From: JAYQKL01 sp049889535
Lineage (GTDB): Bacteria > Pseudomonadota > Alphaproteobacteria > RS24
Assembly (NCBI GenBank): GCA_049889535.1
Contig: JBMHDF010000001.1
Coordinates: 1 to 64,000 of the forward strand
DNA length: 64,000 nucleotides
Reading direction: 5' to 3'
Under the pieces are notes generated by a model. It did not search any database, was not told the origin of the DNA, and worked only from the letters and a program-made list of their open reading frames with translations. The first letter of the stretch is position 1; each line of letters opens with the position of its first letter. Below, piece after piece: positions 17,998 through 26,363 of the stretch. A program made the translations under genes and the position numbers.

Positions 17998-19286
17998 TAC
18001 TCAGCTGCCTCTTTGGGTGCATCATTATTTTTGGCCAAACGCGCCTCAACTTCCGGACGGAAATGACGGAACAAGCCTTGAATTGGCCAAGCCGCTGCGT
18101 CGCCAAGCGCGCAAATTGTATGGCCTTCAATCTGTTTTGTAACATTCAAGAGCGTGTCAATTTCTTGCGGCTTAGCCTGACCGCTGGCCATGCGCTCCAT
18201 CACGCGCCACATCCAGCCTGTGCCCTCACGGCATGGCGTGCATTGCCCACAACTTTCATGTTTATAAAAATGCGAAATACGCGCAATCGCTTTAACAATA
18301 TCTGTCGATTTGTCCATCACAATCACCGCCGCCGTACCCAGCCCGGACTGGACCTCTTTCAGGCTATCAAAATCCATTAAAACCGTGTCGCAAATATCTT
18401 TTGGAAGTAATGGCACAGACGATCCGCCTGGAATAACTGCGAGCAAGTTGTCCCAACCGCCACGCACACCGCCAGCATGCTTCTCGAGTAGCTCTTTGAG
18501 CGGTATCCCCATCTCTTCTTCAACATTGCATGGGGTGTTCACATGTCCGGAAATACAAAACAGCTTTGTGCCTGTATTGCCTTCGCGCCCTAAGCCAGAG
18601 AACCAGCTTGCGCCGCGCCGCAAAATGGTCGGCGTCACCGCAATGCTCTCAACATTATTCACGGTAGTTGGGCAACCATAAAGCCCCATATTTGCAGGAA
18701 AAGGTGGCTTCAAACGCGGCTGGCCTTTTTTACCTTCAAGCGACTCAATCAACGCAGTTTCTTCGCCGCAAATATAGGCGCCCGCGCCATGATGCACGTA
18801 AATATCATAATCCCAACCCGAACCGCAGGCATTTTTGCCAAGTAAACCAGCGTCATAGGCCTCATCAACCGCGCGTTGCAGGGCTTCTCGCTCACGGATA
18901 AATTCACCACGCACATAAATATAGCAAGTATTTGCCCCCATCGCGAAACCTGCCACTAAACAGCCTTCCAAAAGCTTATGCGGCTCATGGCGCATAATAT
19001 CACGGTCTTTACATGTGCCAGGCTCGGACTCATCAGCATTGACAACCAGATAATGCGGGCGACCATCACTTTCTTTGGGCATAAATGACCATTTCAGACC
19101 TGTGGGAAACCCAGCGCCGCCGCGCCCGCGCAAGCCTGATGCTTTGATTTCTTCAATAATGCCATCACGCCCTTTTTCGATAAGGGCTTTGGTGTTATCC
19201 CAATCCCCACGCTTTTGTGCAGAGGCTAAATCGCCACCATGAGGGCCATAAATATTGGTAAAAATGCGGTCTTTATCCTGTAACAT
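17997..19286 (-). CDS. nuoF: NADH-quinone oxidoreductase subunit F
   Basis: FMN- and NADH-binding subunit (429 aa). Seen: the glycine-rich NADH site GLRGRGGAGFPTGLKW near residue 55, FMN site residues around YICGEETALIESLEG, and the N3 4Fe-4S cluster motif ESCGQCTPCREG near residue 345. One-base overlap with nuoE. Catalytic entry point for NADH electrons. Confidence 0.97.
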   Translation of the reverse strand: MLQDKDRIFTNIYGPHGGDLASAQKRGDWDNTKALIEKGRDGIIEEIKASGLRGRGGAGFPTGLKWSFMPKESDGRPHYLVVNADESEPGTCKDRDIMRHEPHKLLEGCLVAGFAMGANTCYIYVRGEFIREREALQRAVDEAYDAGLLGKNACGSGWDYDIYVHHGAGAYICGEETALIESLEGKKGQPRLKPPFPANMGLYGCPTTVNNVESIAVTPTILRRGASWFSGLGREGNTGTKLFCISGHVNTPCNVEEEMGIPLKELLEKHAGGVRGGWDNLLAVIPGGSSVPLLPKDICDTVLMDFDSLKEVQSGLGTAAVIVMDKSTDIVKAIARISHFYKHESCGQCTPCREGTGWMWRVMERMASGQAKPQEIDTLLNVTKQIEGHTICALGDAAAWPIQGLFRHFRPEVEARLAKNNDAPKEAAE

Positions 19287-19885
19287 TAAACCTCTCCCTT
19301 AAGCACATTGCGGCCACTTACTGGCTCTGAAGCCTGTCGCGTGTTTTGAGGCCCGGTTGAAACCTCTTTGCCCTGACGCAGGTCAGTCAAGATTTGATCA
19401 AAAGTTTCTGCGGTTAAATCTTCGTAAAAATCATCATTAATTTGTACCATTGGCGCATTCACACACGCCCCAAGACATTCAACTTCCAACCATGAGAGTT
19501 TGCCATCATCGGTGACTCGGTTTTGCGGGCCAATATGTTTTTCACAAACCGCTTTTAAGTCATCAGAGCCACGTAACATGCAGGGCGTGGTGCCACAAAG
19601 CTGCACAAAATGCTCGCCGACTGGCGACAAATTGAACATGGTGTAAAAAGTCGCCACTTCCAATGCGCGCATATAAGGCATTTCTAACAAATCCGCCACA
19701 TGGCGAATAGCTGGCTCAGGCAACCAGCCGCCCGCTTGCTTTTGCGCTTGCCATAAAAGCGGAATAATCGCGCTGGCCTGACGCCCTTCGGGATATTTTT
19801 TAATTTGCTGCTTCGCGAAATCGAGATTCTCGGCCGTAAAAGCAAAGCTTTCGGGCTGCTCGTCGTGTAAACGGCGCACACTCAT
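19286..19885 (-). CDS. nuoE: NADH-quinone oxidoreductase subunit E
   Basis: [2Fe-2S] subunit (199 aa) with thioredoxin-like fold. Seen: cysteine pair CGTTPCMLRG near residue 96 and ECLGACVNAPM near residue 137, which together give the four N1a ligands. The last 30 residues are a polar, poorly conserved tail (GPQNTRQASEPVSG), as often found in alphaproteobacterial NuoE. Start overlaps nuoD by 4 bp. Confidence 0.95.
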   Translation of the reverse strand: MSVRRLHDEQPESFAFTAENLDFAKQQIKKYPEGRQASAIIPLLWQAQKQAGGWLPEPAIRHVADLLEMPYMRALEVATFYTMFNLSPVGEHFVQLCGTTPCMLRGSDDLKAVCEKHIGPQNRVTDDGKLSWLEVECLGACVNAPMVQINDDFYEDLTAETFDQILTDLRQGKEVSTGPQNTRQASEPVSGRNVLKGEV

Positions 19886-21066
19886 CGGTCGACCTCCCCA
19901 AACACAATATCCAAAGACCCTAAAATTGCTGATACATCAGCCAACATATGGTCACGACTGAGATAATCGAGAGCCTGCAAATGCGCAAAACCTGGCGCGC
20001 GAATTTTGCACCGGTAAGGTTTGCTGGACCCATCGGCCACAAGATACACTCCAAACTCGCCCTTTGGCGCTTCTACCGCGCTATAAACCTCACCGGCTGG
20101 CACATGAAACCCTTCTGTGTAGAGCTTAAAATGGTGAATAAGCGATTCCATTGACCCCTTCATCTCGGCCCGCTTGGGCGGCACAATTTTGCCTTCAGTA
20201 GATGAAACCGGGCCATCTGGCATATTCTCAATTGCTTGTTTGATGATGCGCACAGACTGACGGCACTCTTCAACGCGGCACAAATAGCGATCATAACAAT
20301 CGCCATTTTTGCCAACTGGAATATCAAAATCAAAATCAGAATAAGCTTCATAGGGTTGAGATTTACGCAAATCCCATGCCAGACCAGAGCCACGAGCCAT
20401 CACGCCTGTCAGCCCCCAGTTTTGAATATCCTGCACCGTGACCACACCAATATCGACATTACGCTGCTTAAATATGCGGTTATCGGTCAACAGCCCCTCA
20501 ATATCGTCCATGACTTTAAGGAATGGGTCACAAAAATCATAAATGTCCTGAATCAAATCTGCGGGCAAATCCTGATGCACCCCACCTGGTCTGAAATATG
20601 CAGCATGCAGGCGCGCGCCAGACGCACGCTCATAAAAAATCATCAGCTTTTCGCGCTCTTCAAAACCCCAAAGCGGCGGCGTAAGAGCGCCCACATCCAT
20701 TGCTTGCGTTGTGATGTTCAGCAAATGCGAAAGCAAACGACCAATCTCTGAATAAATCACGCGAATATATTGCCCGCGTTTTGGCACAGTGACACCCAAA
20801 AGACGCTCTACACCCATAGTGAAGGCATGCTCTTGATTCATCGGCGCCACATAGTCCAGCCGGTCAAAATAAGGAACAGATTGCAAATAGGTTTTATGCT
20901 CAATCAGCTTTTCAGTGCCGCGATGCAATAAGCCAATATGCGGATCAACGCGCTCAACAACTTCACCGTCCAAGTCCATGACCAGTCGCAAAACGCCATG
21001 CGCGGCTGGGTGTTGTGGCCCAAAGTTAATGGTAAATTTGCGATCTTTATCAAAAGCCTGTGACAT
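19882..21066 (-). CDS. nuoD: NADH-quinone oxidoreductase subunit D
   Basis: Quinone-pocket subunit (394 aa), relative of [NiFe]-hydrogenase large subunits. Seen: FGPQHPAAHGVLRL near residue 15 with the quinone-site histidine, and the C-terminal end VFGEVDR typical of the family. Separate nuoC and nuoD genes (no CD fusion), as in Alphaproteobacteria and mitochondria. Confidence 0.97.
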   Translation of the reverse strand: MSQAFDKDRKFTINFGPQHPAAHGVLRLVMDLDGEVVERVDPHIGLLHRGTEKLIEHKTYLQSVPYFDRLDYVAPMNQEHAFTMGVERLLGVTVPKRGQYIRVIYSEIGRLLSHLLNITTQAMDVGALTPPLWGFEEREKLMIFYERASGARLHAAYFRPGGVHQDLPADLIQDIYDFCDPFLKVMDDIEGLLTDNRIFKQRNVDIGVVTVQDIQNWGLTGVMARGSGLAWDLRKSQPYEAYSDFDFDIPVGKNGDCYDRYLCRVEECRQSVRIIKQAIENMPDGPVSSTEGKIVPPKRAEMKGSMESLIHHFKLYTEGFHVPAGEVYSAVEAPKGEFGVYLVADGSSKPYRCKIRAPGFAHLQALDYLSRDHMLADVSAILGSLDIVFGEVDR

Positions 21067-21068
21067 CT

Positions 21069-21707
21069 TTACTCCCCTGCCGCATCTTCTGGCGCAGTTG
21101 TCGCTTTTTCATCGCCAGGCAAAACATCCGCCACCTGACGCTGCACCCCTTCCCAAGGGCTCTCAAAATCAAAATCCCGAAAATCCTGCACCAGCTTAAC
21201 GGGTTCATACACCACCCGCTTCACATCATCGTCATAACGAACCTCGACATGCCCAGAGAGTGGGAAGTCCTTTCGCAAAGGATGCCCTTCAAAACCATAA
21301 TCCGTTAACAGACGCCGCAAATCCGGATGCCCCACAAACAAAATGCCATAAAGGTCAAAAGCCTCACGCTCAAACCAATCAGCGGAAGAAAATAACTCCG
21401 TCGCACTCGGGATTTGTTCAGTTTCACCCAGCTCCACCTTGACGCGAATACGGGCATTAATGGTCATTGAGAGCAAATGATAAACAACATCAAAACGCCG
21501 CGGACGCTGAGGATAATCGACACCGCACACATCCAATAATTGCGTAAAGGCGCAATTGGCATCGTCTCGCAAATGTTTAAGAACTGTTAAAATATCATCT
21601 TTGCCGACATGGAGCGTCAATTCACCATGCACAATCTCTGCCGAGAGAATCACATCCCCAAGCGCAGATTGAATTTTTTCATTTAGAGAGGCAATCAACT
21701 CAGACAT
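21069..21707 (-). CDS. nuoC: NADH-quinone oxidoreductase subunit C
   Basis: 30-kDa-type subunit (212 aa). Seen: the signature block EREAFDLYGILFVGHPDLRR near residue 115, followed by DYGFEGHPLRKDFPLSG. An acidic, low-complexity C-terminus (EKATTAPEDAAGE) of about 20 residues follows. Two bases separate it from nuoD. Confidence 0.96.
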   Translation of the reverse strand: MSELIASLNEKIQSALGDVILSAEIVHGELTLHVGKDDILTVLKHLRDDANCAFTQLLDVCGVDYPQRPRRFDVVYHLLSMTINARIRVKVELGETEQIPSATELFSSADWFEREAFDLYGILFVGHPDLRRLLTDYGFEGHPLRKDFPLSGHVEVRYDDDVKRVVYEPVKLVQDFRDFDFESPWEGVQRQVADVLPGDEKATTAPEDAAGE

Positions 21708-21730
21708 ATTTATAACCGCTAAAGATAATA

Positions 21731-22273
21731 TTATCTTTCAATGGTCCCTTTTCTTCGAATTTTCTTTTGTAATTGCAAAACACCATAGAGCAAGGCTTCA
21801 GCCGTAGGTGGGCAACCCGGCACATAGATATCAACCGGAACAACACGGTCGCACCCACGCACAACAGAATATGAGTAATGATAATAACCACCGCCATTGG
21901 CACATGACCCCATTGAAATCACATAACGTGGTTCGGGCATTTGGTCATAAACCTTGCGCAATGCAGGTGCCATTTTGTTGGTCAGTGTGCCAGCGACAAT
22001 CATCACATCAGACTGACGGGGGCTGGCGCGCGGCGCGAATCCAAAACGCTCGCCATCATAACGCGGCATAGATGTATGCATCATTTCAACAGCACAACAG
22101 GCCAGACCAAAAGTCATCCAATGCAACGAGCCCGTGCGCGCCCAATTCACAATATCTTCAAGCGAGGTAACAACAAAACCTTTATCGGCAAGCTGTTCAG
22201 AAACCTGCTCATAATATGGATCTTGCATGGGCGCAGTGGTTAAGTTGGCTGATTTGTTTTCTTGTTTATCCAT
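21731..22273 (-). CDS. nuoB: NADH-quinone oxidoreductase subunit B
   Basis: Subunit carrying cluster N2 (180 aa), the last iron-sulfur centre before quinone. Seen: the double-cysteine motif FGLACCAVEMMH, then MGSCANGGGYYHYSY and VPGCPPTAEALLYG with the two remaining ligands. I place the start at ATG 22273 (MDKQENKS). A start at 22309 would overlap nuoA by 31 bp and add residues with no counterpart in NuoB. Confidence 0.95.
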   Translation of the reverse strand: MDKQENKSANLTTAPMQDPYYEQVSEQLADKGFVVTSLEDIVNWARTGSLHWMTFGLACCAVEMMHTSMPRYDGERFGFAPRASPRQSDVMIVAGTLTNKMAPALRKVYDQMPEPRYVISMGSCANGGGYYHYSYSVVRGCDRVVPVDIYVPGCPPTAEALLYGVLQLQKKIRRKGTIER

Positions 22274-22278
22274 TTTGT

Positions 22279-22644
22279 CTAATCCCAATCCAGCGCGCCT
22301 TTTTTCCATTCATAGGCAAAGCCAATAGTCAGCACAGCCAAAAAGAACATCATTGACCAAAACCCGAAAACACCGACATCACCAAAAGCAACTGCCCATG
22401 GGAAAAGGAATGCGATTTCAAGATCAAAAATTATGAATAAAATGGCGACAAGATAAAATTTAACATCAAACTTCATACGCGCATCGTCAAAAGCCTCAAA
22501 GCCACATTCATAAGGTGAAAGCTTTTCTGGGTCTGGGTCTGTGGGTGCCACAAGAGCCGGCACAACCAACAGCAATAAAGTGATGAGAGCTGACAACCCC
22601 ATAAAGATGAGGATTGGGAGATATGAGAGCAGTAAGTCCTGCAT
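22279..22644 (-). CDS. nuoA: NADH-quinone oxidoreductase subunit A
   Basis: First gene of the 14-gene Complex I cluster. A 121-aa protein with three membrane segments. Seen: the conserved loop KLSPYECGFEAFDDAR near residue 42 with the cysteine that is exposed on deactivation in the mitochondrial homologue, and FYLVAILFIIFDLEIAFLFPWA. The upstream 208 bp to tRNA-Asp must carry the operon promoter; I could not assign it with confidence. Confidence 0.96.
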   Translation of the reverse strand: MQDLLLSYLPILIFMGLSALITLLLLVVPALVAPTDPDPEKLSPYECGFEAFDDARMKFDVKFYLVAILFIIFDLEIAFLFPWAVAFGDVGVFGFWSMMFFLAVLTIGFAYEWKKGALDWD

Positions 22645-22686
22645 TCGATTCCTCTTTTGCCTCTGAAAAACAGAATAAAACGTTTA

Positions 22687-22722
22687 CAGGCATATATACC
22701 AAAAAAGGTCTGGCGTATATCC
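22687..22722. repeat. Imperfect direct repeat upstream of nuoA
   Basis: On the plus strand CAGGCATATATACC (22687-22700) and CTGGCGTATATCC (22710-22722) repeat with a 23-bp period, 43-78 bp before nuoA. They could be operator half-sites or chance AT-rich similarity. Confidence 0.25.
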
Positions 22723-22852
22723 AAAAACGACAATTTTTTAAGGAAACACCCTAAAAAATAAGCCATTTCTAAATAAACATAATTCGATTTAAATTGGCAC
22801 TGGCAGAATGCCGCAGGCAGCACAATTTTTATTAAAAAAAGAGGTTTGGGAG

Positions 22853-22929
<77 letters not shown>

Positions 22930-23049
22930 AGCGATAATTGATTGGTCTGATTTAAATGCCCTACCCTGTTGTGTCAAGATAAAGCCAACATGAAGTCAAG
23001 ACTTCAAAAAATCTTCCAATCTATAAACCATGAATTGCAAACCAAAACA

Positions 23050-23125
23050 TGGTGGGCGGTGACGGGATCGAACCGCCGACCCTCTCGGTGTAAACGAGAT
23101 GCTCTCCCAGCTGAGCTAACCGCCC
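23050..23125 (-). tRNA. tRNA-Val (anticodon TAC)
   Basis: 76-nt cloverleaf with encoded CCA. Acceptor stem GGGCGGT/ACCGCCC, anticodon loop TTTACAC giving TAC, T-arm GGTTCGATCCC. It starts only about 48 bp past the hup terminator, so its promoter must overlap or lie right after that terminator. Confidence 0.96.
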
Positions 23126-23172
23126 TTCGAAGGTTTTGTTAATACACTCTTTACGAAAAGTAAAACGAAAAA

Positions 23173-23200
23173 CGCCGACTGATTAAAAAATCAGCCGGCG
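23173..23200 (-). terminator. Rho-independent terminator of hup
   Basis: 12-bp stem with one mismatch (arms CGCCGACTGATT and AATCAGCCGGCG, AAAA loop) just after the hup stop. On the minus strand it is followed by TTTTTCGTTTTA. Confidence 0.88.
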
Positions 23201-23220
23201 AATTTAAAAACTGTCAGAGA

Positions 23221-23496
23221 TTATCTGTTAACAGCTTCTTTCAATGCTTTACCAGCCTTAAATTTGGCTTGGTTAGAAGCAGCGATTTGAATCACTGCGC
23301 CTGTTTGTGGGTTCCGGCCTGTTGTGGCTTTACGATGTGAAACTGAGAAAGTTCCAAATCCGACCAGACGAACTTCGCCGCCTGATGCCAGTTGACCCTC
23401 AATGCTGTTCAATACGCTATCTACAGCTTTACCGGCATCCACTTTTGAAAGACCAGTATCGCCTGCTACTTTGCTGATAAGATCATTTTTATTCAT
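23221..23496 (-). CDS. hup: HU-family nucleoid protein
   Basis: Small DNA-bending histone-like protein (91 aa, homodimer). Seen: the HU signature FGTFSVSHRKATTGRNPQTG near residue 46, the beta-arm that contacts the minor groove. The frame has two close ATGs; I choose 23496 because GGAGG lies 9 nt upstream, while the ATG at 23502 would sit too near it. Located directly after lon, as in many Proteobacteria. Flanked by terminators on both sides, so it is probably mono-cistronic. Confidence 0.95.
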   Translation of the reverse strand: MNKNDLISKVAGDTGLSKVDAGKAVDSVLNSIEGQLASGGEVRLVGFGTFSVSHRKATTGRNPQTGAVIQIAASNQAKFKAGKALKEAVNR

Positions 23497-23540
23497 CTGC
23501 ATACCCCTCCAATCGGGCTAAAATGTGATCGACATTTATT

Positions 23541-23569
23541 AGTAAAGACTCGATTCGGAGAGGGGTCAA
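23541..23569 (-). promoter_or_regulatory. Candidate sigma-70 promoter of hup
   Basis: TTGACC, 17-bp spacer, TTTACT on the minus strand, 45 bp before the hup ATG. The -35 element overlaps the end of the lon terminator U-tract. Sequence match only. Confidence 0.4.
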
Positions 23570-23577
23570 AACAAAAA

Positions 23578-23622
23578 CCCCTGTTTTCTCTGATTTTTTA
23601 AAAAAAACCTTAGAAAACAGGG
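23578..23622 (-). terminator. Rho-independent terminator of lon
   Basis: Perfect 11-bp stem (CCCTGTTTTCT / AGAAAACAGGG) with a 23-nt AT-only-like loop, followed on the minus strand by GTTTTTGTTTTG. Lies 75 bp past the lon stop. The loop is longer than usual. Confidence 0.75.
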
Positions 23623-23696
23623 AATTTTTTAAGAAAAACGCACTTTTTAGGGTATTTTTTTCAAATTTAACCCCTTTGACAGCATATTTAGACGGC

Positions 23697-26126
23697 CTAA
23701 TGCGCCGTTACATCGCCGCCATTACCCGTTAAAACTGCCGCGCGCTGCGCGTCATAAGCTGCTTCGTCCCACTCAATAGCAACGGGCTGGCGAATAAGCG
23801 CATGCTCTAAAACCTCTTCCATTGTTTTGACTGGCACAATCTCGAGGCCCTCTTTGATATTGTCTGGTACATCTGCAAGGTCTTTCGCATTTTCATGCGG
23901 AATGAGAACTTTCGCAATCCCACCGCGTAAAGCCGCAAGCAGTTTTTCTTTTAACCCGCCAATTGGCAAAACCTGCCCACGCAATGTCACTTCACCGGTC
24001 ATGGCAATATCTTTGCGCACTGGAATAGAAGTAATGAGAGAGATAATCGCAGTGGCCATTGCAATTCCGGCAGAGGGGCCATCTTTTGGCGTCGCCCCTT
24101 CTGGAACATGGACGTGAATATCACGCCGGTCAAAAACAGGCGGTTCAACACCAAGCTCAGGACTTTTGGAGCGCACATAAGATGAGGCCGCGCCGATAGA
24201 CTCTTTCATCACATCACCCAGCTTACCAGTTGTGGTCATTTTGCCTTTACCCGGCAACATCACCCCTTCAATAGTCAGCAATTCACCGCCCACTTCTGTC
24301 CAGGCAAGCCCGGTGACAACTCCAATCTGGTCTTCTTGCTCTGCCAAACCAAAGCGGAATTTTTTCACACCCAAGAAGTCACTAATATTATCTGCTGTGA
24401 CTTTAATTTGCTCAATCTTATCACGGACAATTTTGGTCACGCTTTTGCGGCACAAATTCGCCAATTCGCGTTGTAAATTCCGCACACCCGCTTCGCGTGT
24501 ATAAGAACGGATAATTTCACGCAAGGCCTCTCCATCAAGTTGGAATTCGCCATCCTTGAGTCCGTGATCTTTAACCACACGCGGCAATAAATGCTGTTCG
24601 GCAATCGCGATTTTTTCATCTTCGGTATAACCCGCAATCCGAATAATCTCCATACGATCAAGCAATGGGCCCGGAATATTCAGCGTGTTTGCCGTTGTCA
24701 CAAACATCACATTGGATAGGTCATAATCAACTTCCATGTAATGATCATTAAAGCTGTTATTTTGTTCTGGATCCAAAACCTCCAGCAATGCTGAAGCAGG
24801 GTCACCGCGATGATCCATTCCCATTTTATCAATCTCATCCAGCAAGATAAGCGGATTAGAGGTTTTGACTTTTTTCATAGACTGGATAATTTTGCCCGGC
24901 ATAGAGCCAATATAGGTTCGCCGATGCCCACGAATTTCGCTTTCATCACGCACCCCACCCAAAGACATGCGGACAAATTCTCGGCCTGTGGCTTTTGCCA
25001 AAGATTTACCCAATGAGGTTTTCCCCACACCAGGCGGGCCAACCAAACAAAGTATCGGCCCCTTCAAACGATTGGCACGGTTTTGAACCGCTAAATATTC
25101 CAAAATCCGGTCTTTCACCTTGTCCAAGCCATAATGGTCAGCATCCAGTGTCTTTTGCGCCAGATTCAAATCTTTTTTAACGCGGCTCTTTTTGCCCCAT
25201 GGCACACATAACAACCAATCAAGGTAATTGCGCACGACAGTCGCTTCTGCCGACATTGGGCTCATATTGCGCAGCTTCTTCAACTCGCCATATGCTTTGT
25301 CTTTCGCCTCTTTCGACAATTTTGTTTTTTCAATTTTTTCTTCAAGCTCGCCCAGCTCATCCATACCGTCTTCGCTTTCGCCAAGCTCTTTTTGAATCGC
25401 CTTAAGCTGCTCGTTTAGATAATATTCGCGCTGCGTCTTTTCCATTTGACGCTTGACCCGACCACGAATTTTCTTTTCCACCTGAAGCAAGCCCACCTCA
25501 TTTTCCATATGACCTAAAATCATTTCCAAACGGGTAGATACAGATGTGGTCTCTAACAATTCCTGCTTTTCCGAAATCTTCACATTAAGATGGCCAGAAA
25601 CTGTATCTGACAACTTAATCGGGTCATCTATTTCTTTAACAGTGGTTTGAACCTCTTGCGGTATTTTGCGGTTCAGCTTCACATAATTATCAAACTGACT
25701 GACAACAGAACGCGCCAAAGCACTCAACTCAGAATGAGATGTATCTTCCTCTGGCTGCTCAATAACGCTGGCTTGGAAGAATGCGTCATTGGGCAAATAT
25801 TCTAAAATTTTGGCGCGTGCTTGGCCCTCAACCAGCACTTTCACAGTTCCATCAGGCAGTTTCAACAACTGCAAAATGGTCCCAATCGTGCCAAACTCAT
25901 AAATCTCTTCAATGGTTGGGTCATCAAGGTCGCCATCTTTTTGCGCGACAAGCATAATTTGCTTATCATCTTCCATGACCTCTTCAAGCGCTTTGATAGA
26001 TTTATCGCGGCCAACAAAAAGTGGCACAATCATACCCGGAAAAACAACAATATTGCGTAAAGGCAAAACAGCCAATACTTCGGGAATAGCGGGGTTTTGT
26101 GGTGGTAATGAGGATATTTCGGTCAT
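23697..26126 (-). CDS. lon: ATP-dependent protease Lon (LonA)
   Basis: 809-aa AAA+ protease that degrades misfolded and regulatory proteins. In alphaproteobacteria targets include CcrM and DnaA. Seen: the N-terminal substrate domain starting with VLPLRNIVVFPGM, Walker A GPPGVGKTSL, Walker B ILLDEIDKM, and the Ser-Lys protease dyad in PKDGPSAGIAMATA (Ser about 685) and GGLKEK (Lys about 728). The gene is preceded by an RpoH-like promoter and followed by a terminator, so it is probably its own heat-inducible unit between clpX and hup. Confidence 0.97.
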   Translation of the reverse strand: MTEISSLPPQNPAIPEVLAVLPLRNIVVFPGMIVPLFVGRDKSIKALEEVMEDDKQIMLVAQKDGDLDDPTIEEIYEFGTIGTILQLLKLPDGTVKVLVEGQARAKILEYLPNDAFFQASVIEQPEEDTSHSELSALARSVVSQFDNYVKLNRKIPQEVQTTVKEIDDPIKLSDTVSGHLNVKISEKQELLETTSVSTRLEMILGHMENEVGLLQVEKKIRGRVKRQMEKTQREYYLNEQLKAIQKELGESEDGMDELGELEEKIEKTKLSKEAKDKAYGELKKLRNMSPMSAEATVVRNYLDWLLCVPWGKKSRVKKDLNLAQKTLDADHYGLDKVKDRILEYLAVQNRANRLKGPILCLVGPPGVGKTSLGKSLAKATGREFVRMSLGGVRDESEIRGHRRTYIGSMPGKIIQSMKKVKTSNPLILLDEIDKMGMDHRGDPASALLEVLDPEQNNSFNDHYMEVDYDLSNVMFVTTANTLNIPGPLLDRMEIIRIAGYTEDEKIAIAEQHLLPRVVKDHGLKDGEFQLDGEALREIIRSYTREAGVRNLQRELANLCRKSVTKIVRDKIEQIKVTADNISDFLGVKKFRFGLAEQEDQIGVVTGLAWTEVGGELLTIEGVMLPGKGKMTTTGKLGDVMKESIGAASSYVRSKSPELGVEPPVFDRRDIHVHVPEGATPKDGPSAGIAMATAIISLITSIPVRKDIAMTGEVTLRGQVLPIGGLKEKLLAALRGGIAKVLIPHENAKDLADVPDNIKEGLEIVPVKTMEEVLEHALIRQPVAIEWDEAAYDAQRAAVLTGNGGDVTAH

Positions 26127-26198
26127 GGTATCTCTTTTTCCTAACTGTCTTATTTAATTAACTTATGATTCCAGTCTGTAGTCAAAACCTTCACTTAA

Positions 26199-26229
26199 AG
26201 ATGTGGGTTTCATACACAGCATTTTCAAC
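26199..26229 (-). promoter_or_regulatory. Candidate RpoH (heat-shock) promoter of lon
   Basis: Minus strand reads GTTGAAA, 15 nt, CCCACATCT, close to the heat-shock consensus CTTGAAA...CCCCATNT. It lies about 75 bp before the lon ATG. One mismatch in the -35 core and at least one in the -10. Lon is heat-induced in most Proteobacteria, which makes the match credible. Confidence 0.5.
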
Positions 26230-26301
26230 CCTGCGCGACACTTTTTCCCTTTTTCTTAATAAAAAGTCTGATTTTGTTACTCTTTTTGCCTGTCAAAGTA
26301 T

Positions 26302-26330
26302 AAAAAAAGCTGCCCGAAGACAGCTTTTTA
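26302..26330 (-). terminator. Rho-independent terminator of clpX
   Basis: AAAAAGCTG / CAGCTTTTT stem with an 8-nt loop, 34 bp past the clpX stop. Symmetrical, so it could stop transcription from either side. Confidence 0.85.
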
Positions 26331-26363
26331 AAAAATTGAATATAAAAGAGATAATTAAGTGAA

